Of a stretch of DNA of 18,762 bases, positions 1-7,400 are shown one piece after another. Position numbers and translations under genes: made by a program. Position 1 is the stretch's first letter. Every line of letters starts with the position of its first letter. The notes under the pieces are model-generated. The model was not told the DNA's origin. It ran no database searches and saw nothing but the letters and a program-made list of their open reading frames with translations. The DNA comes from Muribaculaceae bacterium. Lineage in GTDB: Bacteria > Bacteroidota > Bacteroidia > Bacteroidales > Muribaculaceae. The stretch lies in contig JAEDNZ010000014.1 of assembly GCA_016302215.1 (NCBI GenBank), positions 1 to 18,762 of the forward strand. Direction: 5' to 3'.

Positions 1-120
1 TCTTGCCGCCCTATGGCGTCGGTGACGGCTTTCAGCCTGAAGTTAGCCTCGTCTCTTGCTGCGCTGTGGTTTTGCCTTGCAGGCAACATCACCGCTGCAC
101 GTCACATTCGCAATTAGCTG
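1..120. other. Unassigned window edge, no supported gene
   Basis: A plus-strand reading frame is open from the window edge to a TAG at 115-117, giving 38 residues with a hydrophobic middle. A second plus frame is also open until a TAG a little further on, so openness here says little. No residue motif matches a family I know, and the minus strand has stops in all frames. It may be the end of a gene lying left of the window, or noncoding DNA. Confidence 0.2.
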
Positions 121-789
121 TTAATTAGAGATATGTGTGCGGTGTTGGCTTGTTTGAATTGGCACGGTGGGGCATGGGGCCGAATAAGAATGCTTAATTG
201 TGTGACTGTTGACAATTAAGCATTCTGTGGGGTCAGCTATGCTGGCTGGTTTTTCGGAGCTACTGATTTTAGTAGGCGCTATTGCAGGAATGTGGTCACT
301 GATATTGGTCGGCCGGAAAGTTTGGAATTTATATGTCACATACGAGTAATCAGCGCTCAACTCGGCTTTAAGGCGTATGTATGTACCTTTGTTGCTGTGG
401 ACGATGTAACAGCCGCCATCATACCACTCCGCTACATTGTTATAGCCGTTTAATGGTGCAGTGGTTACTCTTGAGAGATCCTCAAAGTCGCCTGCGTAAA
501 CAATCTCCCCACCTGTAGGATATAGCTTACCATCATCTTTTTCGTTATATCGCCTATGTATAATCGGACCCACCGAGCAGCCTGCATCGAGAGCGACATC
601 TTCATACCTATAGGTAGTCCAATAGACCCAATCGCCAATAAAGACAACATACGCTACTGCGGTGTTCACCTTGCCGGAATTTTTGTCCGGGGTGTCCGGC
701 TCATCTCCATCGTCACCGCCACATGCGGCGGATGTCAGACTCAGCGTAGCCACAAAAAGCAGCATCAGATAATTTGAAAGTTTTTTCAT
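121..789 (-). CDS. Lipoprotein of unknown function
   Basis: A 222-residue protein starting at 789. Residues 1-22 form a lipoprotein signal peptide (KK, a hydrophobic core, then L-T-S-A-A-C) with the lipidated cysteine at 23. The GGDDGDEPD stretch after it resembles the acidic surface-export signal of Bacteroidetes lipoproteins, so an outer-membrane, possibly surface, location is likely. The rest is rich in Tyr, Trp and Gly and probably forms a beta fold; I do not recognise the family. The last 45 or so residues look unlike a folded domain and include a perfect 14-bp inverted repeat (188-225), so the frame may have run through an older stop or terminator. Base use is more AT-rich than in the genes to the right. 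A strong promoter about 290 bases upstream probably drives it. Confidence 0.75.
   Translation of the reverse strand: MKKLSNYLMLLFVATLSLTSAACGGDDGDEPDTPDKNSGKVNTAVAYVVFIGDWVYWTTYRYEDVALDAGCSVGPIIHRRYNEKDDGKLYPTGGEIVYAGDFEDLSRVTTAPLNGYNNVAEWYDGGCYIVHSNKGTYIRLKAELSADYSYVTYKFQTFRPTNISDHIPAIAPTKISSSEKPASIADPTECLIVNSHTIKHSYSAPCPTVPIQTSQHRTHISN
188..225 (-). repeat. Perfect 14-bp inverted repeat inside lipoprotein 3' end
   Basis: The arms GAATGCTTAATTGT (188-201) and ACAATTAAGCATTC (212-225) are exact reverse complements around a 10-base loop. As minus-strand RNA this is a stable hairpin followed by a weak T-containing stretch. It resembles a terminator, but it lies inside the annotated reading frame about 30 codons before the stop. 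Confidence 0.7.
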
Positions 790-1080
790 TTGTTTTGTTC
801 GGTGTCGCCTCCATTCCCGATTTGACGTTTAGCTATTATACGAAGAAGCGTGGAATGATGTTCTGTCTATCTTCAAGGAGGCATCGCCAAACGCCCAACA
901 TAGAATAAACAGTCCACTCCCACGCCTTATCGGATATCGATACCCCACTTGTAGGGAGTGGATATGCGACAAGCATGAGCGCTCGTTGACTGCTCTCTCC
1001 TTCTATGTTTTGAAAATTGGCGATTTCCTTGAAAAGGATAAAGCACGAAACGCTTCGATATATCAGCATAGCTATCTATG
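790..1080 (-). other. Long leader or candidate structured RNA upstream of the lipoprotein
   Basis: About 290 bases separate the predicted start of transcription (near 1080) from the lipoprotein start at 789. The minus-strand RNA holds a 9-bp stem (913-921 with 954-962, TCCACTCCC/GGGAGTGGA). Inside it is a smaller TATCG/CGATA hairpin around 929-943. A 77-codon reading frame (1069-836) crosses it but resembles no protein I can name. The region could be a regulatory leader, a separate small RNA or a small-protein gene. Confidence 0.35.
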
Positions 1081-1085
1081 CTCCG

Positions 1086-1117
1086 CAAAGATACGAAATG
1101 TTTGCAATACGGCAAAA
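1086..1117 (-). promoter_or_regulatory. Bacteroidetes-type promoter for the lipoprotein transcript
   Basis: Read on the minus strand, TTTTG (1117-1113) is followed after exactly 19 bases by TATCTTTG (1093-1086), matching the -33/-7 consensus of Bacteroidetes sigma-ABfr promoters. Transcription should start near 1080 and run left. Confidence 0.75.
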
Positions 1118-1147
1118 TTAAATATTGTCACCTCTCGTACAAAAAGT

Positions 1148-1193
1148 CTGGGCAAAGGCTGGGCAAAAGGCCGGGCAAAAGGCCGGGCAAACG
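1148..1193. repeat. Short tandem repeat, four copies of about 12 bp
   Basis: Four near-identical units lie head to tail: CTGGGCAAAGG, CTGGGCAAAAGG, CCGGGCAAAAGG and CCGGGCAAACG. They lie between the minus promoter (1086-1117) and the plus promoter (1247-1254), so they could be iterated protein-binding sites or simple slippage DNA. An open frame through them (986-1231) is not supported as a gene. Confidence 0.7.
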
Positions 1194-1246
1194 TTAATTG
1201 GCGCGTTAATTTATGTGGTGCGAGAGGCTAATCGAAATATAATGTG

Positions 1247-1254
1247 TATCTTTG
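1247..1254 (+). promoter_or_regulatory. Probable -7 element for the DUF5715-AsmA-HAD operon
   Basis: TATCTTTG matches TAnnTTTG and lies 38 bases before the start codon at 1292. No good -33 TTTG is seen at the usual distance, so this promoter may be weaker or need an activator. Confidence 0.55.
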
Positions 1255-1291
1255 AAGTTTGAAATGACCAGCATACCCATTCAGTAACTCT

Positions 1292-2083
1292 ATGCGACAG
1301 CTAATCATCATAAGTGCCGTCAGCGCGTTGGCCTTGCTCTCGTGCGGTGGTGGCGAGCCGGGCGGCGAGCGCTACACTGACTCGATAGCGAGCGATGTGG
1401 CGGCGTCAGCGCCGACTATTGACGCATTGCTCACGTCGCAGCGCGACGCCAACGCGTGGGACAAGCATCGCGATGATGCCCCCGACAGCGGCTGCATTCC
1501 CCTCAAGCTCAAAGCCATAGGGCCGCTCAGAGCCGCCTTCAACGACAGCAATTATGTGCAACTGGCCGAGGCCAAGACCTACGGCATCGCCCCTATCAGC
1601 AATCTGCAAAGCATCTGGGAGGCTCGCCGCCCCCTGGTGAGGCTGCGCTCATGCCCCGAGTATTTTGTTGATGAGATGACACATTCTTATCCCTATCTTG
1701 TGCCCGAGGCTGCCGCGCTGCTGCGGAGGATAGGCGCTGACTTCAACAAAGCTCTCGCCGAGCAAGGCGGTGGCAACTACCGCATCAAAGTGACCAGCGC
1801 CCTACGCACGCCCGCCACCGTGCAGCGGCTGCGGAGGGTCAACGCCAATGCCACCGAAGAGTCAGCTCACCAATACGGCACCACCTTTGACATCAGCTTT
1901 TCAAAATTTATCTATGATAAACCCGGCGTTGGCCGCACCTTTGAAGACCTCAAAAACCTCCTTGCCGTGGTGATCTATGACCTCAGGGCGCAAGGCCTAT
2001 GCTACGTCAAATACGAGGTGCGACAATCCTGCTTCCATATCACGGCTATTCACTCTCAAACAATCAGCTATGGCTACAGATGA
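1292..2083 (+). CDS. DUF5715 family lipoprotein, M15-peptidase-like
   Basis: A 263-residue protein with a lipoprotein signal (L-L-S-C, cysteine 18) and no strong acidic export signal after it, so it probably faces the periplasm. The C-terminal half carries the layout of LAS/M15 D-Ala-D-Ala peptidases: S-A-H-Q-Y-G-T-T-F-D with H193 and D200, then E242 and H249 in a Y-E...C-F-H-I segment. These are the expected zinc ligands and catalytic glutamate, so a cell-wall peptidase role is likely but inferred. The preceding V-T-S-A-L-R-T motif is typical of this Bacteroidales family. Its stop overlaps the AsmA gene start by 14 bases, indicating coupled translation and a shared envelope role. Confidence 0.85.
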   Translation: MRQLIIISAVSALALLSCGGGEPGGERYTDSIASDVAASAPTIDALLTSQRDANAWDKHRDDAPDSGCIPLKLKAIGPLRAAFNDSNYVQLAEAKTYGIAPISNLQSIWEARRPLVRLRSCPEYFVDEMTHSYPYLVPEAAALLRRIGADFNKALAEQGGGNYRIKVTSALRTPATVQRLRRVNANATEESAHQYGTTFDISFSKFIYDKPGVGRTFEDLKNLLAVVIYDLRAQGLCYVKYEVRQSCFHITAIHSQTISYGYR

Positions 2084-5000
2084 CTCTCAGCTCAATCAAC
2101 CGCCGCGACGCAAGAGCCGCATGCGGCGCATATTGGTAACGTGCACCAAGATATTGCTGTGGACGGCGATGGCTGCGGTTCTTGCCGTATGGGGCACCCT
2201 GGTGTGCTGTGTGAGCGTGCTCAAGCCCGAGGCGCTGACACCGCTGGCACAGCGCATGGCTAATTCGATGCTCAACGCCGATGTGACCATAGGCCGCGTG
2301 GAGCTGAACATGGAGGCTCATTTCCCCTTCCTGCGTATTGATGTTGACAGCCTCACCATCATTGCGCGCGACATCAAGCGTCTCACGCCCGAGCTGCGCT
2401 CGCAGCTGCCGATATATGCTGACACGCTCCTGACCATGGAGCACTTTAGCGGCGGCATCAACATAGCCAAGATACTGTCGCCGGCAGGTATGCAGATAGC
2501 CCTCAGCGACATCGAGCTGCGCAACCCGCGTGTGGCCATCGCAAGACTCGACTCGGCGGTATGCAACTACAACATCTACACGAGTGCGCCGTCAGAGACC
2601 ACTGACACCACCACCTCTGCTATGCCGCGCATCAGCATTGACCGCTTCAGAGTCACGGGAACTATGCCCATACGATACTACGATGCCGAGGCCGGCCAAG
2701 AGGCGTGCGTCACCTTCTCGGCCATAGACCTCGAGGCCGGAGCTATGACGCAAGCCAAGGCTGATGACCTGCCGCCATACTACGCGGTGACTATCCGTGG
2801 CGACGTCAGCTCGCCGCTGCTCTCTATGGTCAACCTCCGGACAGCACCTTTTGGCTTCGATGGCCGCATCAGCTGGAGCCCTGACAGCCCTATGACGGTG
2901 GCAATTGACGATGCCTCACTGAGCGCACACTGCGTGAATATCGACTTTGCCACGGCAGTCAATATGGAGCAGTCAGTGCGCATTGACCGCCTGGAGGCCT
3001 CGTTAGCGCCTACTGACCTTGCCGACATATTGGCGATGGTGCCCGAGCCGATGATGCACAATGCCGGTATCAAGAAGACCTTCAGCACTGACCTGAAGCC
3101 CTCGCTGAGCGTCAAGCTCACCCGCCCCTATGACTTAGCTACAGACACCATACCTCACGCCACTATTGCCCTGGCCATACCACCGGGCCACTTCCGCAGC
3201 GGCGCCATGCGCTTTGAGAGCATAGGCGCCAATATAGGTGTCACCCTCCGCGGCAACAACCTCGATGCAGCATCGGTGAGCATCAACGATATGGTGCTTG
3301 CCGGCCCGGCCACACGCCTGACGCTTGACGCCACAGTGAGCAGACTACTATCAGACCCTACCTTTGATGCCCGGCTGCACGGCCGCTGCAATCTGTCGCA
3401 GCTGCCACCTATATTGACGCAAATGATACCCGGCAAAATCAGCGGGCGCGTCACCGCCGACATCCAAGCGCGCGGCAGCCTCTCGATGCTCTCGCCGAGC
3501 CGATTTTACCGCCTGTATGTCACCGGCGACATTGATGCCGATGATTTGCTATGCCATCTGCCGGCGCAGACGGTGGCCTCTGACAGCGACACCATAGTCA
3601 GCGGAGACACTGACCTATATGCCCGCCACGCATGCTTCACCTTCGGCACACGCAACAGATTTACTCACGGCGAGCACGCCGTTGACAGCCTGCTGTCGCT
3701 CTCGCTGCAAGTAGATACCGCCTCGATGCTGGTGCAGAGCCTCTGCGACATGCAGTGTGCCGGCCTCAAGATGGGTGTAGGCACCGCCAATAAGGGTGGA
3801 TATAACCCGCGCGACAGCAATGTGGTGATACCCATCGGTGCCATGATGCAGACATCGCGCCTGGATATGAATATGCCGGCCGACTCTATCAAGCTGCGCT
3901 CTCAGGGCCTCGGCGGATATATCACCCTCAAGCGCAACGATGGCGATAAGCGACTGCCGCTCATCACTATGGACCTCAAAGCCGAGCGCCTCAGAGCACA
4001 AGACAATATCAACAGGCTCTCGCTGCGACAAGTGAATATCAACGCCTCGCTCGCCAAGCAACCTAAGCGACAGCGCAAGATATCGGCAGCCCTGCAGCGC
4101 GCCGCCGACTCAATCAGCGCCATATACCCTGACATCAGTGCCGACTCGGCCATGGTCATCGCACGCGCCGAGCGCCGCCGAGCGCGCGCCGCTGCCGCCG
4201 CCAACGACTCCACCGAGAAAATCGACTGGGGCACCGATGATGACACGCGCCGACTGCTGCGCGACTGGCGTTTCGCCGGCAGCCTCAAAGCCAAACGTGC
4301 CGGATTGCGCACCCCATACTTCCCGCTGCGCAACAGGATACGCAACTTCAACCTGTCATTTAACAACGACAGCATTTGGCTTGACAGCATCACATACAAA
4401 GTAGGCCGCACAGACCTCACCATCAGCGGCAATATCTCCAACATCAGCCGCAGTCTCACCTCGCGCTCACGCCGGCAAAATCTCAAGCTCCAATTCAATG
4501 TGACATCTGACACCATTGACATCAACCAACTCGCCGATGCCACATTCCGTGGCTCGGCATATAACGATGCCACGGGCGATGACGACGACGATGGCGGCGA
4601 AAACAGCGCCGCCCCCGTGGCGCCCGTCATTGCCGACACCGCTACGGTCACCCCCCTGCTCATACCCACCAACATCGAGGGCCAAATCAGGGTGAAAGCA
4701 CGCAATATCATCTATGCCGACTTACTCCTCCACCGCTTCAGAGGCGAGCTCAACCTCTACGATGGAGCTGTCAACCTCAACAGGCTGCGCGCCTCGTCAG
4801 ACATAGGCTCTATCGAGCTGTCAGCACTATACTCGGCTCCGAAAGTCTCCGACATAAAATTCGGCTTCGGCCTCCTGGTGAAGCGCTTTGACATAGACCG
4901 CTTCATGACGCTGATGCCGGCGCTTGACTCCATCATGCCCATTATGCGCGACTTCAGCGGCATCATCAATGCCGACATTGCCGCCACCGCGGATATTGAC

Positions 5001-5729
5001 CGCAATATGAACATGGTGCTACCCAGCCTCAACGCCGCAGTGCAGCTGCGCGGCGACTCGCTCACCGTCATTGACCAGGAGACGTTTAAGACCATCAGCA
5101 AGTGGCTCCTCTTCAAGAATAAAAACCGCAATATGATTGACAGCATGAGCGTAGAGCTTACCGTCAAAGACAATATGCTGCAACTATACCCCTTCATCTT
5201 CAACTTTGACAGATATAGACTGGGCGTGCAAGGCTCTAATGACCTCGCCATGAATTTTGACTACCATGTGGCAGTGCTGAAATCGCCTATACCCTTCAAA
5301 TTCGGCATCACCATCAAAGGTAACGCCGACGACTTCAAAATCAGGCTCGGCAAAGCGCGCTTCAACGAGAAGACGGCACGCAGCATCAGCGCCGCCACTG
5401 ACACCACTCGCATCAACCTCATTAATCAGATAGAGGGCGTATTCCGCCGCGGTGTCAGCCGTGCCAAATTCTCCACCCTCGATATCAAGCGACGCCCACG
5501 GCGGTCAGCTATCACCACTGACAATGACAGCACCGACACCATCTCAGCGGCCGACTCGCTGATGCTCATCAACGAAGGCCTAATCGAAGCACCGCCACAG
5601 CCTGCTGCGTCAACCGACACGAAATCAGCAAAGAAATCCAAATCAAAACGCCGCAAGTCACAACCGACATCACCGACGACGACTAACGCCGAGGCCACGA
5701 TGCCTGACGACACCAACACCGTAAAATGA
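2070..5729 (+). CDS. AsmA-like large envelope protein
   Basis: A 1219-residue protein. The ATG at 2070 was chosen because it overlaps the upstream stop by 14 bases and places a basic stretch (RRKSRMRR, about 13-20) just before one membrane helix (about 21-50). An earlier in-frame start at 1977 would lie deep in the DUF5715 gene. After the helix comes an AsmA-type N-terminus (L-T-P-L-A-Q-R-M-A-N-S...A-D-V-T-I-G-R-V-E) and a long beta-rich body, closing with an AsmA-2-like segment (roughly 950-1130). The tail is low-complexity, Lys/Arg- then Thr-rich. AsmA/TamB/YhdP relatives are inner-membrane-anchored periplasmic bridges linked to phospholipid transport to the outer membrane. That role is inferred by family only. 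An Asp-run (about 833-840) may be a linker. Confidence 0.85.
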   Translation: MATDDSQLNQPPRRKSRMRRILVTCTKILLWTAMAAVLAVWGTLVCCVSVLKPEALTPLAQRMANSMLNADVTIGRVELNMEAHFPFLRIDVDSLTIIARDIKRLTPELRSQLPIYADTLLTMEHFSGGINIAKILSPAGMQIALSDIELRNPRVAIARLDSAVCNYNIYTSAPSETTDTTTSAMPRISIDRFRVTGTMPIRYYDAEAGQEACVTFSAIDLEAGAMTQAKADDLPPYYAVTIRGDVSSPLLSMVNLRTAPFGFDGRISWSPDSPMTVAIDDASLSAHCVNIDFATAVNMEQSVRIDRLEASLAPTDLADILAMVPEPMMHNAGIKKTFSTDLKPSLSVKLTRPYDLATDTIPHATIALAIPPGHFRSGAMRFESIGANIGVTLRGNNLDAASVSINDMVLAGPATRLTLDATVSRLLSDPTFDARLHGRCNLSQLPPILTQMIPGKISGRVTADIQARGSLSMLSPSRFYRLYVTGDIDADDLLCHLPAQTVASDSDTIVSGDTDLYARHACFTFGTRNRFTHGEHAVDSLLSLSLQVDTASMLVQSLCDMQCAGLKMGVGTANKGGYNPRDSNVVIPIGAMMQTSRLDMNMPADSIKLRSQGLGGYITLKRNDGDKRLPLITMDLKAERLRAQDNINRLSLRQVNINASLAKQPKRQRKISAALQRAADSISAIYPDISADSAMVIARAERRRARAAAAANDSTEKIDWGTDDDTRRLLRDWRFAGSLKAKRAGLRTPYFPLRNRIRNFNLSFNNDSIWLDSITYKVGRTDLTISGNISNISRSLTSRSRRQNLKLQFNVTSDTIDINQLADATFRGSAYNDATGDDDDDGGENSAAPVAPVIADTATVTPLLIPTNIEGQIRVKARNIIYADLLLHRFRGELNLYDGAVNLNRLRASSDIGSIELSALYSAPKVSDIKFGFGLLVKRFDIDRFMTLMPALDSIMPIMRDFSGIINADIAATADIDRNMNMVLPSLNAAVQLRGDSLTVIDQETFKTISKWLLFKNKNRNMIDSMSVELTVKDNMLQLYPFIFNFDRYRLGVQGSNDLAMNFDYHVAVLKSPIPFKFGITIKGNADDFKIRLGKARFNEKTARSISAATDTTRINLINQIEGVFRRGVSRAKFSTLDIKRRPRRSAITTDNDSTDTISAADSLMLINEGLIEAPPQPAASTDTKSAKKSKSKRRKSQPTSPTTTNAEATMPDDTNTVK

Positions 5730-6460
5730 AACCCCAATACATAACCCCTGACTCTCACCAAGGCGACACCGATATGCGCCTCGCCATACGCCCCAAAGCC
5801 ATACTCTTCGATATGGACGGCACGCTCTATGACTCTATGGGCAACCACGCCGATGCGTGGCTGCGCATGGTCACCGAGCTGGGCATCAAAGCCACGCGCG
5901 AAGAGCTTTTCCTATATGAAGGCCGCACGGGCCGCTCCACACTCAATATCATCTTCAATCGCGCCTACGGCCACGGCATAGAGCCCGAAGAGGCCGACCG
6001 CCTCTACGCCATCAAGACACAATACTTCAAAGAGCTGCCCGAGCCCCTACCCTTCAAGCCTATGCAACAGATGGTGGCCGCGCTGCTGGGCGCCGGCATC
6101 ACCCCGGTGCTCGTCACCGGCTCCGGGCAGATGTCGCTCATTGAGCGGCTGGCGCGCGACTTCCCCGGCGCATTCCCCGCAGAGCGATGCGTCACCGCCC
6201 GCAATGTCACCCACGGCAAGCCCTCGCCCGAGCCGTTCCTCAAAGGCTTGGAGATGGCAGGCGTCAGCGCCGACGAGGCTATCGCCGTAGATAACGCCCC
6301 ACTGGGAGTGCGCTCCGCTTCAGATGCCGGCATCTTCACCGTGGGCCTCGTCACCGGGCCCATCCCTGACGAAGAGCTGCGCGCCAATGGTGCCGATGTG
6401 ATATTCAAATCGCCACAGACTTTCGCCGATATTATCATGAAAGGATTACGGGTGTGTTAA
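5726..6460 (+). CDS. HAD family hydrolase, beta-phosphoglucomutase-like
   Basis: A 244-residue HAD-superfamily phosphatase. Motif I is D29-M-D31-G-T-L-Y-D, with D29 as the nucleophile and D31 as the acid/base. Motif II is V-T131-G, motif III is K165 in H-G-K-P-S-P-E-P-F, and motif IV is V-D189-N-A-P-L-G-V. The K-P-x-P-x-x-F pattern and small helical cap (about 38-105) place it with the phosphoglycolate phosphatase/beta-phosphoglucomutase group. The substrate is probably a small sugar or glycerol phosphate and cannot be read from sequence. Its ATG overlaps the AsmA stop as ATGA, so translation is probably coupled. A second ATG at 5774 lies just before the conserved core and is a credible alternative start. 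A terminator follows at 6575-6601. Confidence 0.85.
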   Translation: MKPQYITPDSHQGDTDMRLAIRPKAILFDMDGTLYDSMGNHADAWLRMVTELGIKATREELFLYEGRTGRSTLNIIFNRAYGHGIEPEEADRLYAIKTQYFKELPEPLPFKPMQQMVAALLGAGITPVLVTGSGQMSLIERLARDFPGAFPAERCVTARNVTHGKPSPEPFLKGLEMAGVSADEAIAVDNAPLGVRSASDAGIFTVGLVTGPIPDEELRANGADVIFKSPQTFADIIMKGLRVC

Positions 6461-6574
6461 GCTGTGTTAATTTTTAAAGCATCATTAAACCTTCAGCCGC
6501 TTGACACGTCATATAGTCAGAACACAGCGAAAACAGCAACATACAGTAATTGACTAACTTTCATTAAATACACC

Positions 6575-6610
6575 AGCCCCGACTCGTGATGAATCGGGGC
6601 TGCTTGTTTT
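6575..6610 (+). terminator. Rho-independent terminator after the HAD gene
   Basis: The stem AGCCCCGA (6575-6582) pairs with TCGGGGCT (6594-6601) and is followed by GCTTGTTTT on the plus strand. The stretch from 6461 to here holds no gene that I can support. Confidence 0.8.
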
Positions 6611-6634
6611 ATGATATGTGTATTAAAAAATTTG

Positions 6635-6706
6635 TATGCCCGTAGGGAGTCGAACCCTAATCGAAGGAACCGGAATCCTTTATTCTATCCATTGAACTAC
6701 GGGCAC
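6635..6706 (-). tRNA. tRNA-Arg (anticodon CCG)
   Basis: The minus strand folds into a full cloverleaf of 72 bases without an encoded CCA. The acceptor GTGCCCG pairs with CGGGCAT (one G-U at the end) and the discriminator is A. The D stem is GTTC/GAAT. The anticodon stem AAGGA/TCCTT encloses the loop TTCCGGT, with CCG at 6671-6673. The T stem TAGGG/CCCTA encloses TTCGACT. It reads CGG arginine codons. Confidence 0.95.
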
Positions 6707-6711
6707 ATCAT

Positions 6712-6770
6712 AGCTCGGCGAGCTTGCCAAATGTGCTACAAAGATACACACTTTTTTTCACACCGCAAAA
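6712..6770 (-). promoter_or_regulatory. Promoter and short leader hairpin for tRNA-Arg
   Basis: On the minus strand TTTTG (6770-6766) is followed after 19 bases by TATCTTTG (6746-6739), a near-ideal Bacteroidetes promoter identical in layout to the one at 1086-1117. The leader of about 26 bases contains AGCTCG-C-CGAGCT (6724-6712), a 6-bp inverted repeat just before the mature 5' end that could help RNA processing. Confidence 0.75.
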
Positions 6771-6827
6771 TCAGATTTGCAAAGACCTCATAGCATTGAG
6801 AGGCGATGCCTGCGGTGCGAGGCATAA

Positions 6828-6856
6828 AAAAATCTCAAGCAGAGCCTGAGATTTTT
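6828..6856 (-). terminator. Terminator after the DUF2582 gene
   Basis: AAAAATCTCA (6828-6837) and TGAGATTTTT (6847-6856) form a 10-bp stem. On the minus strand the hairpin runs into a T-tract, ending transcription from the small winged-helix gene before the tRNA promoter. The A-tract on the other side would also let it work in the plus direction. Confidence 0.75.
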
Positions 6857-6907
6857 ATCTAAGAGTGTGAGACTATTGTCTATAAGTACTGATTTGCCGT
6901 AGTGCTA

Positions 6908-7117
6908 TTAGAGCAGAGTTACATCAAGCTCTTTCTCGTCAGCAGCATTTACAGCGATTGCGACCTTGCCTTCGCGAGCAAGCCAACCGAGAGCGGCAAA
7001 TACCTCTTTGTCTTTGAGCTTGGTAGCTTTTTTAAGCTGTTTCACGGTGAGAGTGCCGTTTCCGTTGAGCGCTTCCCAAACAGCGCCTGCATAGGTTCCG
7101 ATTACTTCTGTGTTCAT
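6908..7117 (-). CDS. DUF2582 winged helix-turn-helix protein
   Basis: A 69-residue protein matching the small DUF2582 (PF10771-type) winged-helix family common in Bacteroidetes. The visible core is G-x-V-W-x-A-L-N-G-N-G-x-L-T-V-K-Q-L-K-K-A-T-K-L, then D-K-E-V-F-A-A-L-G-W-L-A-R-E-G-K-V, followed by a short beta wing. The helix-turn-helix spans roughly residues 23-50. Members are single-domain and may bind DNA or other proteins; no target is known from the sequence. It stands alone between its own promoter and terminator, with an AAAAGG stretch before the ATG, and is probably well expressed. Codon use resembles the flanking housekeeping genes. Confidence 0.85.
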   Translation of the reverse strand: MNTEVIGTYAGAVWEALNGNGTLTVKQLKKATKLKDKEVFAALGWLAREGKVAIAVNAADEKELDVTLL

Positions 7118-7184
7118 AATTCTTTACCTTTTGTTAGACGTAAGTAAATTTCGGTTTACGATTATCTTTCTTCCAATTTGGCTG

Positions 7185-7192
7185 CAAATTTA
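7185..7192 (-). promoter_or_regulatory. Probable -7 element for the DUF2582 gene
   Basis: Minus-strand TAAATTTG matches TAnnTTTG. The -33 region is weak. The predicted leader of about 60 bases includes a short GTAAA...TTTAC hairpin (near 7145-7160). Confidence 0.5.
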
Positions 7193-7312
7193 CAAAAATT
7201 ATTGCAAATAGCATAGTTTTTCAGCATATTTTTTACCCGGCAATTCAGAGCTACGAGCATACCCCACTGATAATCAATCATTTAAGCAATACACAAAAAT
7301 ATCAAAAAATTT

Positions 7313-7350
7313 ACGGCGGCGCTGATTTCTATGACACAATGCGCCGCCGT
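7313..7350 (-). terminator. Terminator after the receptor-lipoprotein operon
   Basis: ACGGCGGCGC (7313-7322) pairs with GCGCCGCCGT (7341-7350) around an 18-base loop. On the minus strand the stem is followed by AAATTTTTTG. The rest of 7193-7400 is AT-rich with no gene seen. Confidence 0.8.
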
Positions 7351-7400
7351 TGGTTTAAGATTGATTATTAGAGGATTATGTCAGTATAGGCCATAGGTTA

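Noticed and set aside
1148..1193. Possible CRISPR array
   Set aside because: Units are only 11-12 bp with no spacers; it is a simple tandem repeat.
986..1231. 81-codon plus-strand frame ending in a W-A-K-G-R-A-K-G-R-A-N repeat
   Set aside because: The repeat comes from the noncoding tandem array, and the frame overlaps the minus promoter and leader; no family resemblance.
1977..2069. Upstream in-frame start for the AsmA-like protein
   Set aside because: It would overlap the DUF5715 gene by over 100 bases and add residues with no membrane-anchor logic; the ATG at 2070 fits the topology.
3902..4711. 269-codon minus-strand frame inside the AsmA-like gene
   Set aside because: Ser/Arg/Leu-rich shadow of the plus-strand gene; no motif and no promoter.
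6540..6610. Small RNA ending at the HAD terminator, from a TAACTTTC-like box
   Set aside because: The box lacks the final G and a -33 element; the hairpin is explained as the operon terminator.
6611..6793. 60-codon plus-strand frame
   Set aside because: It is read across the antisense of tRNA-Arg and its promoter.
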